Part shown: piece after piece, positions 28,573 through 36,410 of the stretch
How positions within the stretch are numbered: position 1 is the stretch's first letter
How the letters are laid out: each line of letters begins with the position of its first letter
Assembly (NCBI RefSeq): GCF_022829365.1
Contig: NZ_JAKSYJ010000084.1
Span: 1-36,410, forward strand
Source of the DNA: Methylobacterium sp. J-077
GTDB lineage: Bacteria > Pseudomonadota > Alphaproteobacteria > Rhizobiales > Beijerinckiaceae
Direction: 5' to 3'
DNA length: 36,410 nucleotides
Made by a program: the position numbers and the translations under genes
Notes under the pieces: generated by a model
Databases searched by the model: none
Told to the model about the DNA's origin: nothing
Seen by the model: the letters and a program-made list of their open reading frames with translations, nothing else

Positions 28573-30249
28573 ATGAGCGCAACGGGCAGCGTCGGCGGCA
28601 CGGCCCGCCGCGAGCCGCACGCGCCGGAGGCCACCCTCGGGCGAAAGGCGGACTATCTCCACGCGGATTCGACCCTGCGCTCGTGGTTCCTCACCACCGA
28701 CCACAAGCGCATCGCGATCCTGTACCTGACCTCGATCACGGGCTTCTTCGTGATCGGGGCGCTCGCGGCCGGCGTGGTCCGGCTGGCGCTGATCGTGCCG
28801 AACGGCGCGATCATGACAAACGACACCTACAACAAGGCCTTCACCATCCACGGCGTGGTGATGGTGTGGTTCTTCCTGATCCCGTCGATCCCGGCGACCT
28901 TCGGGAATTTCCTGATCCCCCTGATGATCGGGGCGAAGGATCTGGCGTTTCCCAAGCTCAACCTGACGAGCTGGTACGTGTTCATGACCGGGGCGTTCTT
29001 CACCCTAGTCTCGCTGGTGCTGGGCGGCGTCGATACCGGCTGGACCTTCTACGCGCCGCTCTCCACCGCGTTCTCGAACACGTGGGTCCTGCCGGCTCTG
29101 ATCGGCGTGACCGTCGTGGGCTTCTCGTCGATCCTCACCGGCCTCAACTTCGTGGTCACGATCCACACCATGCGGGCCCCCGGCATGACGTGGTTCAAGC
29201 TGCCGATCTTCGTCTGGACGCACTACGCCACAAGCCTGATTTTCTTGCTCGCCACGCCGGTGATCACGACGGCGCTGATCCTGCTGATCATGGAGCGCGG
29301 CTTCCATATCGGCGTGTTCGACCCGGCCTATGGCGGCGACCCGGTGCTATTCCAGCACCTGTTTTGGTTCTACTCGCACCCAGCCGTGTACATCATGGTC
29401 CTGCCCGGCATGGGGGTGATCTCGGAGATCGTCCCGGCCTTCGCGCAGAAGAAGCTGTTCGGCTACCGGTTCGTCGCCTACGCGTCGATCGGGCTCGCTT
29501 CGGTGACCTTCTTCGTCTGGGGCCACCACATGTTCATCAACGGCCAGAGCGACCTGGCCTCTCTGGTGTTCTCCGCCCTGTCCTTCGCGGTTGCGGTCCC
29601 CTCGGCCGTCAAGGTCTACAACTGGACCGCCACGATCCATAAGGGAAGCCTGCGGCTCGACACGCCGATGCTCTACGCGATGGGCTATATCGGGCTGTTC
29701 GTGCTCGGCGGGCTCACCGGCCTCTATCTCGCGACGCTCGCCATCAACCAGCACATCCACGCGACCTATTTCGTGGTCGCGCATTTCCACTACATCATGG
29801 TCGGCGGCACGGTGCTGGCCTTCCTGGGCGGCCTGCATTTCTGGTGGCCGAAATTCACCGGCCGGATGTACAGCGAGCCGTGGGGCCGGGTCTCGGCGGT
29901 GCTGATCTTCATCGGCTTCAACGTGACCTTCTTCCCGCAGTTCATCCTCGGCTATCTCGGGATGCCCCGGCGCTACGCGACCTATCCGGTCGAGTTCCAG
30001 CTGCTCAACGTGCTGTCCTCGGCCGGCGCCACGATCCTGGCCGCGGGCTACATCTTCCCGATGCTCTATCTCGTCTATTCCCTGTGGTTCGGCCGCAAGG
30101 CGCCGGCCAACCCGTGGAACGCCAAGGGGCTCGAATGGGAGACCGGCTCGCCGCCGCCCAAGCATAATTTCCTGTCGCCCCCGGCGGTGCCGCGCATCCC
30201 CTACGATTACCCGATCCAGGCGCAGGAATCCCAGGACCAGCACGGATGA
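28573..30249 (+). CDS. coxA: Cytochrome c oxidase subunit I, A2 type
   Basis: A 558-residue heme-copper oxidase core with twelve helices. Ligands seen: His93 ([10 protein letters not shown]) and His406 for heme a, His404 for heme a3, His269, His318 and His319 for CuB, and Tyr273 of the His-Tyr crosslink ([15 protein letters not shown]). The proton-channel glutamate of A1 oxidases (HPEVY) is Ala271 here, with the preceding YS pair that defines A2 oxidases such as the Rhodothermus caa3. It reduces O2 to water and pumps protons. GAAGG ahead of ATG 28573 is a good ribosome site. The stop overlaps the coxC ATG (ATGA). Confidence 0.97.
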   Translation: MSATGSVGGTARREPHAPEATLGRKADYLHADSTLRSWFLTTDHKRIAILYLTSITGFFVIGALAAGVVRLALIVPNGAIMTNDTYNKAFTIHGVVMVWFFLIPSIPATFGNFLIPLMIGAKDLAFPKLNLTSWYVFMTGAFFTLVSLVLGGVDTGWTFYAPLSTAFSNTWVLPALIGVTVVGFSSILTGLNFVVTIHTMRAPGMTWFKLPIFVWTHYATSLIFLLATPVITTALILLIMERGFHIGVFDPAYGGDPVLFQHLFWFYSHPAVYIMVLPGMGVISEIVPAFAQKKLFGYRFVAYASIGLASVTFFVWGHHMFINGQSDLASLVFSALSFAVAVPSAVKVYNWTATIHKGSLRLDTPMLYAMGYIGLFVLGGLTGLYLATLAINQHIHATYFVVAHFHYIMVGGTVLAFLGGLHFWWPKFTGRMYSEPWGRVSAVLIFIGFNVTFFPQFILGYLGMPRRYATYPVEFQLLNVLSSAGATILAAGYIFPMLYLVYSLWFGRKAPANPWNAKGLEWETGSPPPKHNFLSPPAVPRIPYDYPIQAQESQDQHG

Positions 30250-30905
30250 GCGAGGGTCTGGCCGATGGCGTCGGGGTCGCCCGCGCCGGGCATTTCGAGA
30301 CGGTGGGCCAGCAGCGCGCCGCCGCGACGCTGGGAATCTGGGCCTGGCTGATCACCGAGCTGCTGCTGTTCTCGGCGCTGTTCTTGGTGGCGTTGATCAC
30401 CCGGATCCTGCACCCCGAGGCGACGGTCGCGGCGGCCAAGCACCTCAAGTTCTGGATCGGCGCCACCAACACCGTGGTGCTGATCTGCTCCAGCCTGACC
30501 ATGTCGATGGCGATCGAGTTCTCGCGGATCGGCTGGCAGCGCGCCATGGTCCGGGCGATGCTCGCGACCGCGGCGCTCGGCGGCCTGTTCCTGGTGCTCA
30601 AGGGCTACGAGTACTACGCCGACTGGGCCGAGCACATGATGCCGTTCCTGAGCAGCCGGCCCTTCGCGCTCGCCGAGACCCCGCCGGCGCGGCTGTTCGT
30701 GAACCTCTACTACGTCGCCACGCTCCTGCACGCGGTCCACCTGTTCACCGGCATCGCGCTCCTGCTCGGCATGACCTGGCTCGCCGCCAAGGCCGGTTTC
30801 CTGTCCCGGCACCAGAACTGGATCGAGGTCTACGGCCTGTACTGGCACTTCATCGACCTCGTCTGGATCCTGGCCTTCCCGATCCTCTACGTGGTGAACC
30901 GGTAG
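30246..30905 (+). CDS. coxC: Cytochrome c oxidase subunit III
   Basis: A 219-residue subunit III with five predicted helices (about 30-55, 65-85, 96-118, 150-175, 195-217), the short bacterial form. Typical segments: [51 protein letters not shown] and [17 protein letters not shown], the last being the classic subunit III ending. It stabilises the core and proton uptake rather than binding metal. It overlaps the end of coxA and is followed by coxD one base later. Confidence 0.95.
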   Translation: MSEGLADGVGVARAGHFETVGQQRAAATLGIWAWLITELLLFSALFLVALITRILHPEATVAAAKHLKFWIGATNTVVLICSSLTMSMAIEFSRIGWQRAMVRAMLATAALGGLFLVLKGYEYYADWAEHMMPFLSSRPFALAETPPARLFVNLYYVATLLHAVHLFTGIALLLGMTWLAAKAGFLSRHQNWIEVYGLYWHFIDLVWILAFPILYVVNR

Positions 30906-30906
30906 G

Positions 30907-31218
30907 ATGCGCAATCCCCTCGCGACCCTGAGCGCCGACGACCGCGCCCTGCTCCGGCGCCGGTTGCGCACGCCGGTGCTGACCTTTCTGGCGCTGCTCG
31001 CCCTGCTCGCCGTCAACGTCACCCTGGGGGCGACCCTGCCCTTCGCCCAGGTCTGGATCGTCGAGCTCCTGGTCGTCGCCGTGATGGTGTCGCTAATCCT
31101 CCTGGTTTCCATGGAGGTGATCCACGAGCCGCCGCTGGTGCGGCTGTTCTCGGGGCTCGGCTTCTTCTGGGTCGCCATCATGGTCGGGATGACGCTGACC
31201 GATTATCTGGCGCGGTGA
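30907..31218 (+). CDS. coxD: Cytochrome c oxidase subunit IV-like small membrane protein
   Basis: A 103-residue protein with three likely helices (about 22-40, 46-67 and 80-98). It starts one base after the coxC stop, so it is translated with the oxidase. Size, position and helix pattern match subunit IV (CtaF/CoxD) of caa3 oxidases, an accessory structural subunit. Sequence identity with known members cannot be judged by eye, so the call rests on context. Confidence 0.85.
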   Translation: MRNPLATLSADDRALLRRRLRTPVLTFLALLALLAVNVTLGATLPFAQVWIVELLVVAVMVSLILLVSMEVIHEPPLVRLFSGLGFFWVAIMVGMTLTDYLAR

Positions 31219-31233
31219 TTGGCGCGAAGCCGT

Positions 31234-31251
31234 TGTTCGGGCAGCCGAACA
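31234..31251. repeat. Inverted repeat after coxD
   Basis: Arms TGTTCGG (31234-31240) and CCGAACA (31245-31251) around GCAG, 16 bp after the last gene of the oxidase operon and before the amidotransferase gene. No T-run follows, so it is not an intrinsic terminator of the usual kind. It may instead be a weak terminator or a control site for the next gene. Confidence 0.4.
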
Positions 31252-31296
31252 CACCTAAACGTTGCCCCTCCCCCGCATGGCCCCGGCATTATCCTG

Positions 31297-32082
31297 ATGT
31301 GCGAACTGCTCGGCATGAGCGCCAACGTGCCGACCGACATCCGCTTCTCCTTCGCAGGGCTGGCCCGGCGCGGGGGCGAGACCGGGCCCCATGCCGATGG
31401 CTGGGGCATCAGCTTCTATGACGGGCGGACCTGCCGCAGCTTTCACGAGCCGGAGCCGAGCTCGCGCTCGCAGCTGGCCGGGCTGCTGCGCGACATGCCG
31501 ATCAAGAGCCGCATCGTGGTCGCCCATGTGCGCAAGGCCAATCGCGGTCGGGTCAGCCTGGAGAACACCCACCCGTTCGCCCGGGAATTGTGGGGCCGCC
31601 GCTGGACGTTCGCTCATAACGGCCAGCTCAAGGGCGTGAAGCGGCTGCCGCTCGGCAGCTTCATGCCGATCGGCTCCACGGACAGCGAGCACGCCTTCTG
31701 CTGGATGCTCGGCCGCCTACAGGCCCGGTTCCAGGCCCTGCCCCGGCCCGCGACCCTCGACCGGGCCGTGGCCGACCTCGCGGGCGAATTGCACGGGCTC
31801 GGCGTGTTCAACATGCTGCTGACCGACAGCCGCACCCTCTACGCCCATTGCGGCAAGCGCCTCTGCTATCTCACCCGCCGGGCGCCGTTCGGCACCGCCA
31901 CCCTGATCGACGAGGATTGGCAGGTGAATTTCGCGCAGGAAACCTCTGAGAGCGACGTGGTCACGGTGATCGCCACCCAGGCCCTGACCCGGGACGAGTG
32001 CTGGACCGACCTCGCCCGCGGCGATGTCCTGACCCTGCGGGATGGGGCGATCCGGCTGTTGAGACCGGCCGGGGCTTCTTAA
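31297..32082 (+). CDS. Class II glutamine amidotransferase (YafJ-like)
   Basis: A 261-residue N-terminal-nucleophile amidotransferase. Cys2 follows the start Met (MCELLGMSANVP) and would be the nucleophile after Met removal. Other family marks are GWGISFYDG, HVRKANRG, ENTHPFARELWG, and the FAHNGQLKG segment with GSTDSEHAF for glutamine binding. No synthetase domain follows, as in E. coli YafJ, whose biological acceptor is unknown to me. It would hydrolyse glutamine to release ammonia. The frame is open upstream, but ATG 31297 gives the required Cys2. It stands alone between oxidase operon and sigma factor gene. Confidence 0.9.
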   Translation: MCELLGMSANVPTDIRFSFAGLARRGGETGPHADGWGISFYDGRTCRSFHEPEPSSRSQLAGLLRDMPIKSRIVVAHVRKANRGRVSLENTHPFARELWGRRWTFAHNGQLKGVKRLPLGSFMPIGSTDSEHAFCWMLGRLQARFQALPRPATLDRAVADLAGELHGLGVFNMLLTDSRTLYAHCGKRLCYLTRRAPFGTATLIDEDWQVNFAQETSESDVVTVIATQALTRDECWTDLARGDVLTLRDGAIRLLRPAGAS

Positions 32083-32242
32083 GTCGAGTTCGGGCGAGGG
32101 TGCATGCGCGCCCCCGATGCGCTAGAACGACCGTAACAGGAGAGCATCGACCGGACTTGAGGGAAGTTCGGCCGGCAAGCGATCCGCCTCGACCGGTCTG
32201 GACCGCGGGTCGAGCCACGATGAGCTGACGAGCACGATACGC

Positions 32243-32983
32243 ATGACCCGCGACGAGACCGACACCGTCCTGTCCCAGGAGGACGCGCTTCGGGATGGCC
32301 GCCCGAACCTCGCCCCGAACATCCGCACGCATCTCGGCGAGCACCTGCGCACCGTCTACGAGCGGATCGGCGAGGACGTGCTGCCGTCCCGCTTCGCCGA
32401 CCTGATCGAGAAGCTGGAAGAAGCGCTCCGCGCCCGCGGCGAGGCGATCGAGCCGGAATTCCGCAACGGCCTGCTCGCCGCGGTGCCGTCCCTGCGCGCC
32501 TTCGCGCTGTCGCTGACCTCGAACCCTGCCCGCTCGGACGACCTCGTCCAGGACACCCTGCTCAAGGGCTGGCAGCACCGTGCTAGATTCCAGCCGGGCA
32601 CGAACCTCAACGCGTGGCTGTTCACGATCCTGCGCAACATCTTCTACTCGGATCACCGCAAGCGGGTCCGCGAGGTCGAGGACCAGGACGGCTCCTACGC
32701 GGCCCGGCTGGCCACCGCCCCTCACCAGGGCGACCGGCTCGACGTCGAGGATCTGCAATCGGCCCTGGCCAAGCTGCCCCCGGACCAGCGCGAGGCCCTG
32801 GTGCTGGTCGGCGCCGAGGGTGTCTCCTACGAGGAGGCCGCCACGATCATGGGCTGCAAGGTCGGCACCGTGAAGAGCCGCGTCAGCCGTGCCCGTGGCC
32901 GGCTGGCCGAGCTCCTGGGCTACGACGAGGAGGATCTCGGCTCCGACCGGTTCATCCAGTCGGCGATGCCGAAGGACGCGTAG
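32243..32983 (+). CDS. NepR-EcfG fusion: EcfG-type sigma factor with anti-sigma-like N-terminus
   Basis: A 246-residue protein. Residues 73-141 are sigma region 2 (SDDLVQDTLLKGWQ, NLNAWLFTILRNIF) and residues 168-227 sigma region 4 (LPPDQREALVLVGAEGVSYEE, CKVGTVKSRVSRARGRL), both closest to EcfG, the general stress sigma factor of alphaproteobacteria. The first 62 residues are not found in normal EcfG and match the anti-sigma NepR: helix one IRTHLGEHLRTVYERI, the loop EDVLP, then helix two SRFADLIEKLEEAL. In the standard stress circuit NepR holds EcfG until phosphorylated PhyR takes it away, and the two genes are often adjacent. Here both appear in one chain. No phyR or kinase is in the window. 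The ATG at 32243 has only a weak ribosome site (ACGAG). Confidence 0.88.
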   Translation: MTRDETDTVLSQEDALRDGRPNLAPNIRTHLGEHLRTVYERIGEDVLPSRFADLIEKLEEALRARGEAIEPEFRNGLLAAVPSLRAFALSLTSNPARSDDLVQDTLLKGWQHRARFQPGTNLNAWLFTILRNIFYSDHRKRVREVEDQDGSYAARLATAPHQGDRLDVEDLQSALAKLPPDQREALVLVGAEGVSYEEAATIMGCKVGTVKSRVSRARGRLAELLGYDEEDLGSDRFIQSAMPKDA

Positions 32984-33116
32984 CGACTCTGGGCTGCGTG
33001 GTTCTCGGCGCGTCCGGCCGAAAAAAGCATGCATCCGAATCCGAGGATCGGGCGTTACCGGCCCGAGCTTCGCTGCCTTTGCTGCGGCGGAACGCCACGG
33101 AACGGAGTTGTCCCGC

Positions 33117-33530
33117 ATGACCTTTAAAACCCTGATCGCCGCCTCGGCCTTCGCCCTGTCGCTGCCGCTGGCCGCCCAGGCCCAGGGCACCATCCCGGGT
33201 GCCGAGCGCGGCGCAGCCGCCGGCAACGATGCGGCCGGCCCGATCGGCGGGATCGTCGGCGGCGCCGTCGGTGCGGCCACCGGCACGGTGGGCGGCATCC
33301 TCGGCGTCGACATGGCGCCGCGATTCCGCAGCTACGTCCGCGAGCGCAACGTCCGCTCGTACGATTACGACGGCCGCGTCGCCGTCGGCTCCACCCTGCC
33401 GGATTCGGGCGTCACCTATTACGACGTCCCGACCGAGTACCGCGTGCAGCCGGGCTACCGCTACACCGTGGTGAACGACCGCCCGGTGCTGGTCGATCGC
33501 GGCCACCGGATCGTCGAGGTCATCGACTGA
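33117..33530 (+). CDS. Secreted DUF1236-like protein
   Basis: A 137-residue protein with a signal peptide (MTFKTLIAASAFALSLPLAAQA, cleaved near residue 22). A Gly/Ala-rich low-complexity stretch (about 25-62) follows, including GGIVGGAVGAATGTVGGIL. The C-terminal half RVAVGSTLPDSGVTYYDVP and YRYTVVNDRPVLVDRGHRIV is the DUF1236 pattern common in Hyphomicrobiales periplasmic proteins. Function is unknown; it probably acts in the periplasm. It lies 133 bp after the sigma gene in the same direction and is followed by a strong terminator. A GGAAC-type box occurs twice just upstream, but without the matching CGTT, so control by EcfG is not supported. Confidence 0.8.
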   Translation: MTFKTLIAASAFALSLPLAAQAQGTIPGAERGAAAGNDAAGPIGGIVGGAVGAATGTVGGILGVDMAPRFRSYVRERNVRSYDYDGRVAVGSTLPDSGVTYYDVPTEYRVQPGYRYTVVNDRPVLVDRGHRIVEVID

Positions 33531-33559
33531 TCTTGCGGGCCGGTCCCGCACCGGCCCAT

Positions 33560-33593
33560 CGGGCCCCGGAGCACCCGCTCCGGGGCCCGTTTT
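33560..33593 (+). terminator. Strong intrinsic terminator
   Basis: A perfect 13-bp stem (arms CGGGCCCCGGAGC at 33560-33572 and its complement at 33577-33589) with loop ACCC, directly followed by TTTT. It ends the transcript of the DUF1236-like gene. Confidence 0.9.
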
Positions 33594-33667
33594 CATGGGT
33601 GAACCCGCGACCGCGCAACGGTTCTCCGGCGAAGCCGTTGATGCTCGAGATGAACGACGAGGCGACC

Positions 33668-33943
33668 ATGAGCCAGGATCCGAGCGAGCCCGGCGCGACG
33701 CTGCCGGAACCGGTGCGCGATCACCTCGGCCAGCAGCTGCGCGGCGTCCTGCCCGTCGGGACGGACAAGCCCCGCTTCCTCGGGGACGACCCGGTGCCGG
33801 AGGCGTTCGAGCCGCAGATCCGCCGCCTCGAGACCCGGCTGAAGACCCACGAGGAGGGCACCGGCGCGGTCGGCCAGGCCCTCGACCAGATCCTCGACGC
33901 CCTCGGCGTCACGCCGGACGGCGCCGACAAGCCGCGTTCTTAA
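33668..33943 (+). CDS. Small soluble protein with weak NepR-like pattern
   Basis: A 91-residue acidic protein. The segment [13 protein letters not shown] followed after a loop by [19 protein letters not shown] loosely follows the NepR layout (helix, Pro-containing linker, helix), but the loop is longer and the second helix differs. The C-terminal part [23 protein letters not shown] is not part of NepR. ATG 33668 is preferred because GAGG lies 5-8 bases ahead; ATGs at 33641 and 33650 are in the same frame. It comes just after a terminator, so it should have its own promoter. Its TAA overlaps the TTA that encodes the mscL stop on the other strand. Real coding is supported by codon bias; function is open. 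Confidence 0.65.
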   Translation: MSQDPSEPGATLPEPVRDHLGQQLRGVLPVGTDKPRFLGDDPVPEAFEPQIRRLETRLKTHEEGTGAVGQALDQILDALGVTPDGADKPRS

Positions 33944-34368
33944 ACCCGCGGCTTGTCCGCCAAAAGATCCCGGATCTCCGACAGGAGCTTCACGTCCGCC
34001 GGCACCTCGGCCACCGCCTCGGGCTTCTTGTCCTCGGCGTGCTGCAGCTTGTTCATGGCCCGGATCACCAGGAACAGCACGAAGGCGACGATCAGGAAGT
34101 TGAGGGTCAACGTCAGGAACTGACCGTAACCCAAGACCGCGCCCTGCTTCTTGGCGTCCGCGTAGGGCAGCCCGGCCTGTACCTTGGACGAGAGCGGGAT
34201 GTAGTAGTTCGAGAAATCGAGCCCGCCGGTGACCGCGCCGATCGCCGGCATGAACAGATCCTGCACGGCGGAATTGACGATCGCCCCGAAGGCCGCGCCG
34301 ATGATCACGCCGACCGCGAGGTCGACCACGTTCCCGCGCAACGCGAACTTTTTGAATTCCTCGAGCAT
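33940..34368 (-). CDS. mscL: Large-conductance mechanosensitive channel MscL
   Basis: A 142-residue MscL. The N-terminal amphipathic helix and first pore helix are [20 protein letters not shown] then [20 protein letters not shown], including the glycine/alanine-rich pore constriction. A periplasmic loop ([15 protein letters not shown]) precedes the second helix ([20 protein letters not shown]), and the cytoplasmic C-terminal helix follows. It opens under membrane tension to release solutes on osmotic downshock. ATG 34368 fits the family start and follows a GGGGGCGG purine run; the frame runs eight codons further but without support. Convergent with the small gene before it, stops overlapping by two bases. 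Confidence 0.96.
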   Translation of the reverse strand: MLEEFKKFALRGNVVDLAVGVIIGAAFGAIVNSAVQDLFMPAIGAVTGGLDFSNYYIPLSSKVQAGLPYADAKKQGAVLGYGQFLTLTLNFLIVAFVLFLVIRAMNKLQHAEDKKPEAVAEVPADVKLLSEIRDLLADKPRV

Positions 34369-34440
34369 GCACCGCCCCCCCGCCGAACGCATCGGTGGAA
34401 CTAGGGGGCGGCTCCCCGAAAGCCAGCGCTCAAGGTTGGC

Positions 34441-35280
34441 CTATCCCCCGCTGATCGCCGGCCCCGCCGGTTCGTCGGTCGTCGTCCCCGTTTCGGCCTT
34501 GGCGCGGCGGCGATACTGGGCCGCGACCACCGGGATGGTCAGCAGGTAGCCGCCGCTCACCGCCACCAGGGCCTCGAACGGATAGCTGATCAGGATGCCG
34601 AAGGCCGCGACTCCGAACAGGAAGATCGGCAGGACGAGGCTGCGCGGCACCCGCTTGCCCATGGTCTTGCCCGAGAAGGTCGGCACCGTGGAGACGACCA
34701 GCAGGGCGATGGCCAGCACGTATATCAGGATCGCCGGGGCGGCCCAGCCCTCGCCGCCCAAGCCGAGGAAGTGCAGGTAAAGCGGCAGCATCGCGGTCAG
34801 CGCCCCCGCGGGCGCCGGCATGCCGACGAAAAAATCCTTCTTCCAGTCCGGCCGGTTCGGATCGTCCAGCATGGCGTTGAAGCGGGCGAGCCGCAGGGCC
34901 ATCGCGATGGCGAAGATCAGCGCCACGATCCAGCCGGCGGATTTCAGGTGGAACAGCGCGAAGCCGTAGAGGATCAGCGCCGGAGCGCAGCCGAAATTCA
35001 CGAAGTCGGCGAGCGAATCGAGTTCGGCCCCGAAGCGCGAGGTGCCCTTGAGCAGCCGCGCCACCCGGCCGTCGATGCCGTCGAGCACGCCGGCCGCCAC
35101 CACGGCGATGACTGCGGGCTCGAACTTGCCCTCGAAGGCGAGCCGAATCGCCGTCAGCCCCAGGCACAGCGCCATCAGGGTGATCATGTTGGGCGCGATC
35201 ATCCGGAACGGCACCGGCTTGAACCGGCGCGGCCGCGGCTCGTTCGGATCGGGCGCGAAGGGCGGGAACAGGTCGTCCAT
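34441..35280 (-). CDS. pssA: CDP-diacylglycerol--serine O-phosphatidyltransferase
   Basis: A 279-residue integral membrane enzyme that joins serine to CDP-diacylglycerol to make phosphatidylserine. The CDP-alcohol transferase motif DG-x2-AR-x8-G-x3-D-x3-D is complete (Asp70 to Asp92: DGRVAR, FGAELDSLAD). About eight membrane helices follow. The short basic N-terminal part (PNEPRPRRFKPVPFRMIAPN) is typical of type II PssA. The psd gene ends six bases upstream on the same strand, so the two consecutive steps to phosphatidylethanolamine are co-transcribed. A spacer of 72 bp separates it from mscL. Confidence 0.95.
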   Translation of the reverse strand: MDDLFPPFAPDPNEPRPRRFKPVPFRMIAPNMITLMALCLGLTAIRLAFEGKFEPAVIAVVAAGVLDGIDGRVARLLKGTSRFGAELDSLADFVNFGCAPALILYGFALFHLKSAGWIVALIFAIAMALRLARFNAMLDDPNRPDWKKDFFVGMPAPAGALTAMLPLYLHFLGLGGEGWAAPAILIYVLAIALLVVSTVPTFSGKTMGKRVPRSLVLPIFLFGVAAFGILISYPFEALVAVSGGYLLTIPVVAAQYRRRAKAETGTTTDEPAGPAISGG

Positions 35281-35286
35281 GGCCGT

Positions 35287-35997
35287 CTAGATCCGCTTGA
35301 ACTGCCGCCCCGGGCCGCCGCCGAGATCGGCCAGCACCGTCTCGCCGGCCACCGCCTTCTGGCCGAGCCCAACCAGCACGGTGGCGCCGGCCGGCAGGTA
35401 GACGTCGACCCGGGAGCCGAACCGGATCAGCCCGAACCGCTCGCCCACCGCCAGCACGTCCCCGGCCGAGACGAACCCGACGATCCGCCGCGCCACCAGC
35501 CCGGCGATCTGCACCACGCCGACGCGCTTCGCCTGCCCGGCATGGCTGGTCTCGATGACCATGCCGTTGCGCTCGTTGTCGTCGCTGGCCTTGTCGAGCT
35601 CGGCGTTGAGGAACAGGCCCGGCGTGTAGTGGATCTGGCCGATCCGGCCGGAGACCGGCACCCGGTTCACGTGGCAATCGAACACGTTCATGAACACCGA
35701 GACCCGTAAGGTCGGCACCTGCGGCAGGTCGAGCTCGGGGGGCGGCAGCACGGTGGCGATCAGGTTGACCCGCCCGTCCGCGGGCGAGACCACGAGCCCG
35801 TCCACCACCGGGGTGACGCGCTCCGGGTTGCGGAAGAAGTAGCAAACCCAGAGGGTGAGGATCAGGAAGATCCAGCCGAAGAACTGAGAGAAATAGCCGG
35901 CCAGCACCGTGAGCACGATGCCGATCAGGATGAAGGGATACCCCTCCTTGTGAATCGGCACGAGCGTCCGGCGGATCGTCTCGATCAGGTCTGTCAT
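35287..35997 (-). CDS. psd: Phosphatidylserine decarboxylase proenzyme
   Basis: A 236-residue decarboxylase of the short (type II, Rhizobium-like) class. Two N-terminal hydrophobic helices (about 21-55), then [27 protein letters not shown] and the self-cleavage site Gly194-Ser195 in [13 protein letters not shown], where the serine becomes the pyruvoyl cofactor. It converts phosphatidylserine to phosphatidylethanolamine at the inner membrane. ATG 35997 fits the family length. The gene begins the psd-pssA operon. Confidence 0.95.
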   Translation of the reverse strand: MTDLIETIRRTLVPIHKEGYPFILIGIVLTVLAGYFSQFFGWIFLILTLWVCYFFRNPERVTPVVDGLVVSPADGRVNLIATVLPPPELDLPQVPTLRVSVFMNVFDCHVNRVPVSGRIGQIHYTPGLFLNAELDKASDDNERNGMVIETSHAGQAKRVGVVQIAGLVARRIVGFVSAGDVLAVGERFGLIRFGSRVDVYLPAGATVLVGLGQKAVAGETVLADLGGGPGRQFKRI

Positions 35998-36410
35998 CGT
36001 GTTCCGGACTCAACGGCGCCGCTCGCGGGCGGACATGTCGGACGGGCGGATGGCAGCCCGCCGGGCCAACGTCAACTTTTCAGGTCTGTCGGGGTGTCTA
36101 CCAGATATGCGTCAACGTCCCCACCCGCCTCGCGGCGCCGGGGGCATGGCCCAAGAGATCCAACCACGAGGGACGCGGGACGCCGCCGGGACCCTGGTGT
36201 CGGCCAACTACGCGCGGGGTCCGATCCCCGCGGCGACCCGCGGCATCGGACGGGCATGGTCCCCGGGCGGTGCCGTCTTTCTTGTCGCGATGTCTTGCTA
36301 GCGCCCCGATCTTGCGAATTCGTGACAGCGGTTACTGGCCATGATGCCCAAGCCGACTAGCAGCCGATACAGCCCAGGAACCCGCATTCACCGCCGTGGC
36401 CTTTCATCCG
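35998..36410. other. Terminal stretch without a confident gene
   Basis: Holds the expected promoter region of the psd-pssA operon. Frames of 100 and 136 codons on the plus strand and 61 on the minus strand lack recognisable protein features and ribosome sites. At the edge, a 16-codon minus-strand frame (36357-36407) reads MKGHGGECGFLGCIGC with three cysteines; it may be a tiny gene or the end of something outside the window. No promoter box was assigned. Confidence 0.4.

Noticed and set aside
33089..33110. Possible EcfG-type promoter (GGAAC boxes) before the DUF1236-like gene
   Set aside because: GGAAC occurs twice, but no CGTT lies 16-18 bases downstream, so the two-box consensus is not met.
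35999..36360. Plus-strand frames of 100 and 136 codons after psd
   Set aside because: They overlap each other in different frames, begin without ribosome sites and show no protein-like composition.

Overview
The window reads as chromosomal DNA of a high-GC alphaproteobacterium in the Hyphomicrobiales, most like Methylobacterium or Methylorubrum. This is inferred from several things: the EcfG-type stress sigma factor, a GC-rich palindromic repeat family between genes, the alternative complex III plus caa3 oxidase locus, and codon use strongly biased to G/C at third positions. No rRNA, tRNA, CRISPR array, insertion sequence or prophage gene was seen. 

Layout. 322-1194: a TPR lipoprotein. 1426-11612: a catabolic acyl-CoA island in two divergent arms. 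The minus arm holds an unusual pair of acyl-CoA dehydrogenases, a thiolase and a fused enoyl-CoA hydratase/3-hydroxyacyl-CoA dehydrogenase. The plus arm holds a nitronate monooxygenase-family flavoprotein, an enoyl-CoA hydratase, an IclR regulator and a family III CoA-transferase. Together they could activate an unknown carboxylic acid with CoA and beta-oxidise it. Two copies of a 16-bp palindromic site lie between the arms and are the natural candidate operators for the IclR protein. 11622-19505: a mixed block with a sugar-nucleotide reductase, an NDUFA9-like SDR protein, a small membrane protein, an MBL-fold hydrolase, an L,D-transpeptidase and an ABC-type protein whose ATPase motifs are all degenerate. 

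19888-31218: a tight, largely overlapping operon for electron transfer from quinol to oxygen. It runs actA, actB, a fused actC-actD, actE, actF, an unnamed single-pass membrane protein, then coxB (with its own cytochrome c domain), coxA of the A2 type, coxC and coxD. It encodes alternative complex III and its partner caa3 oxidase, so the products could form one supercomplex. 

31297-36410: a class II glutamine amidotransferase, a sigma factor that appears to be a natural NepR-EcfG fusion (anti-sigma and sigma in one chain), a DUF1236-like secreted protein followed by a strong terminator, a small protein with weak NepR resemblance, mscL, and the phospholipid genes pssA and psd. The last 400 bases hold no confident gene. 

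The most noteworthy points are the NepR-EcfG fusion, the actC-actD fusion in a complete ACIII-caa3 locus, the ATPase-dead ABC protein with a triplicated segment, and the two-subunit acyl-CoA dehydrogenase in which only one subunit keeps a catalytic glutamate.
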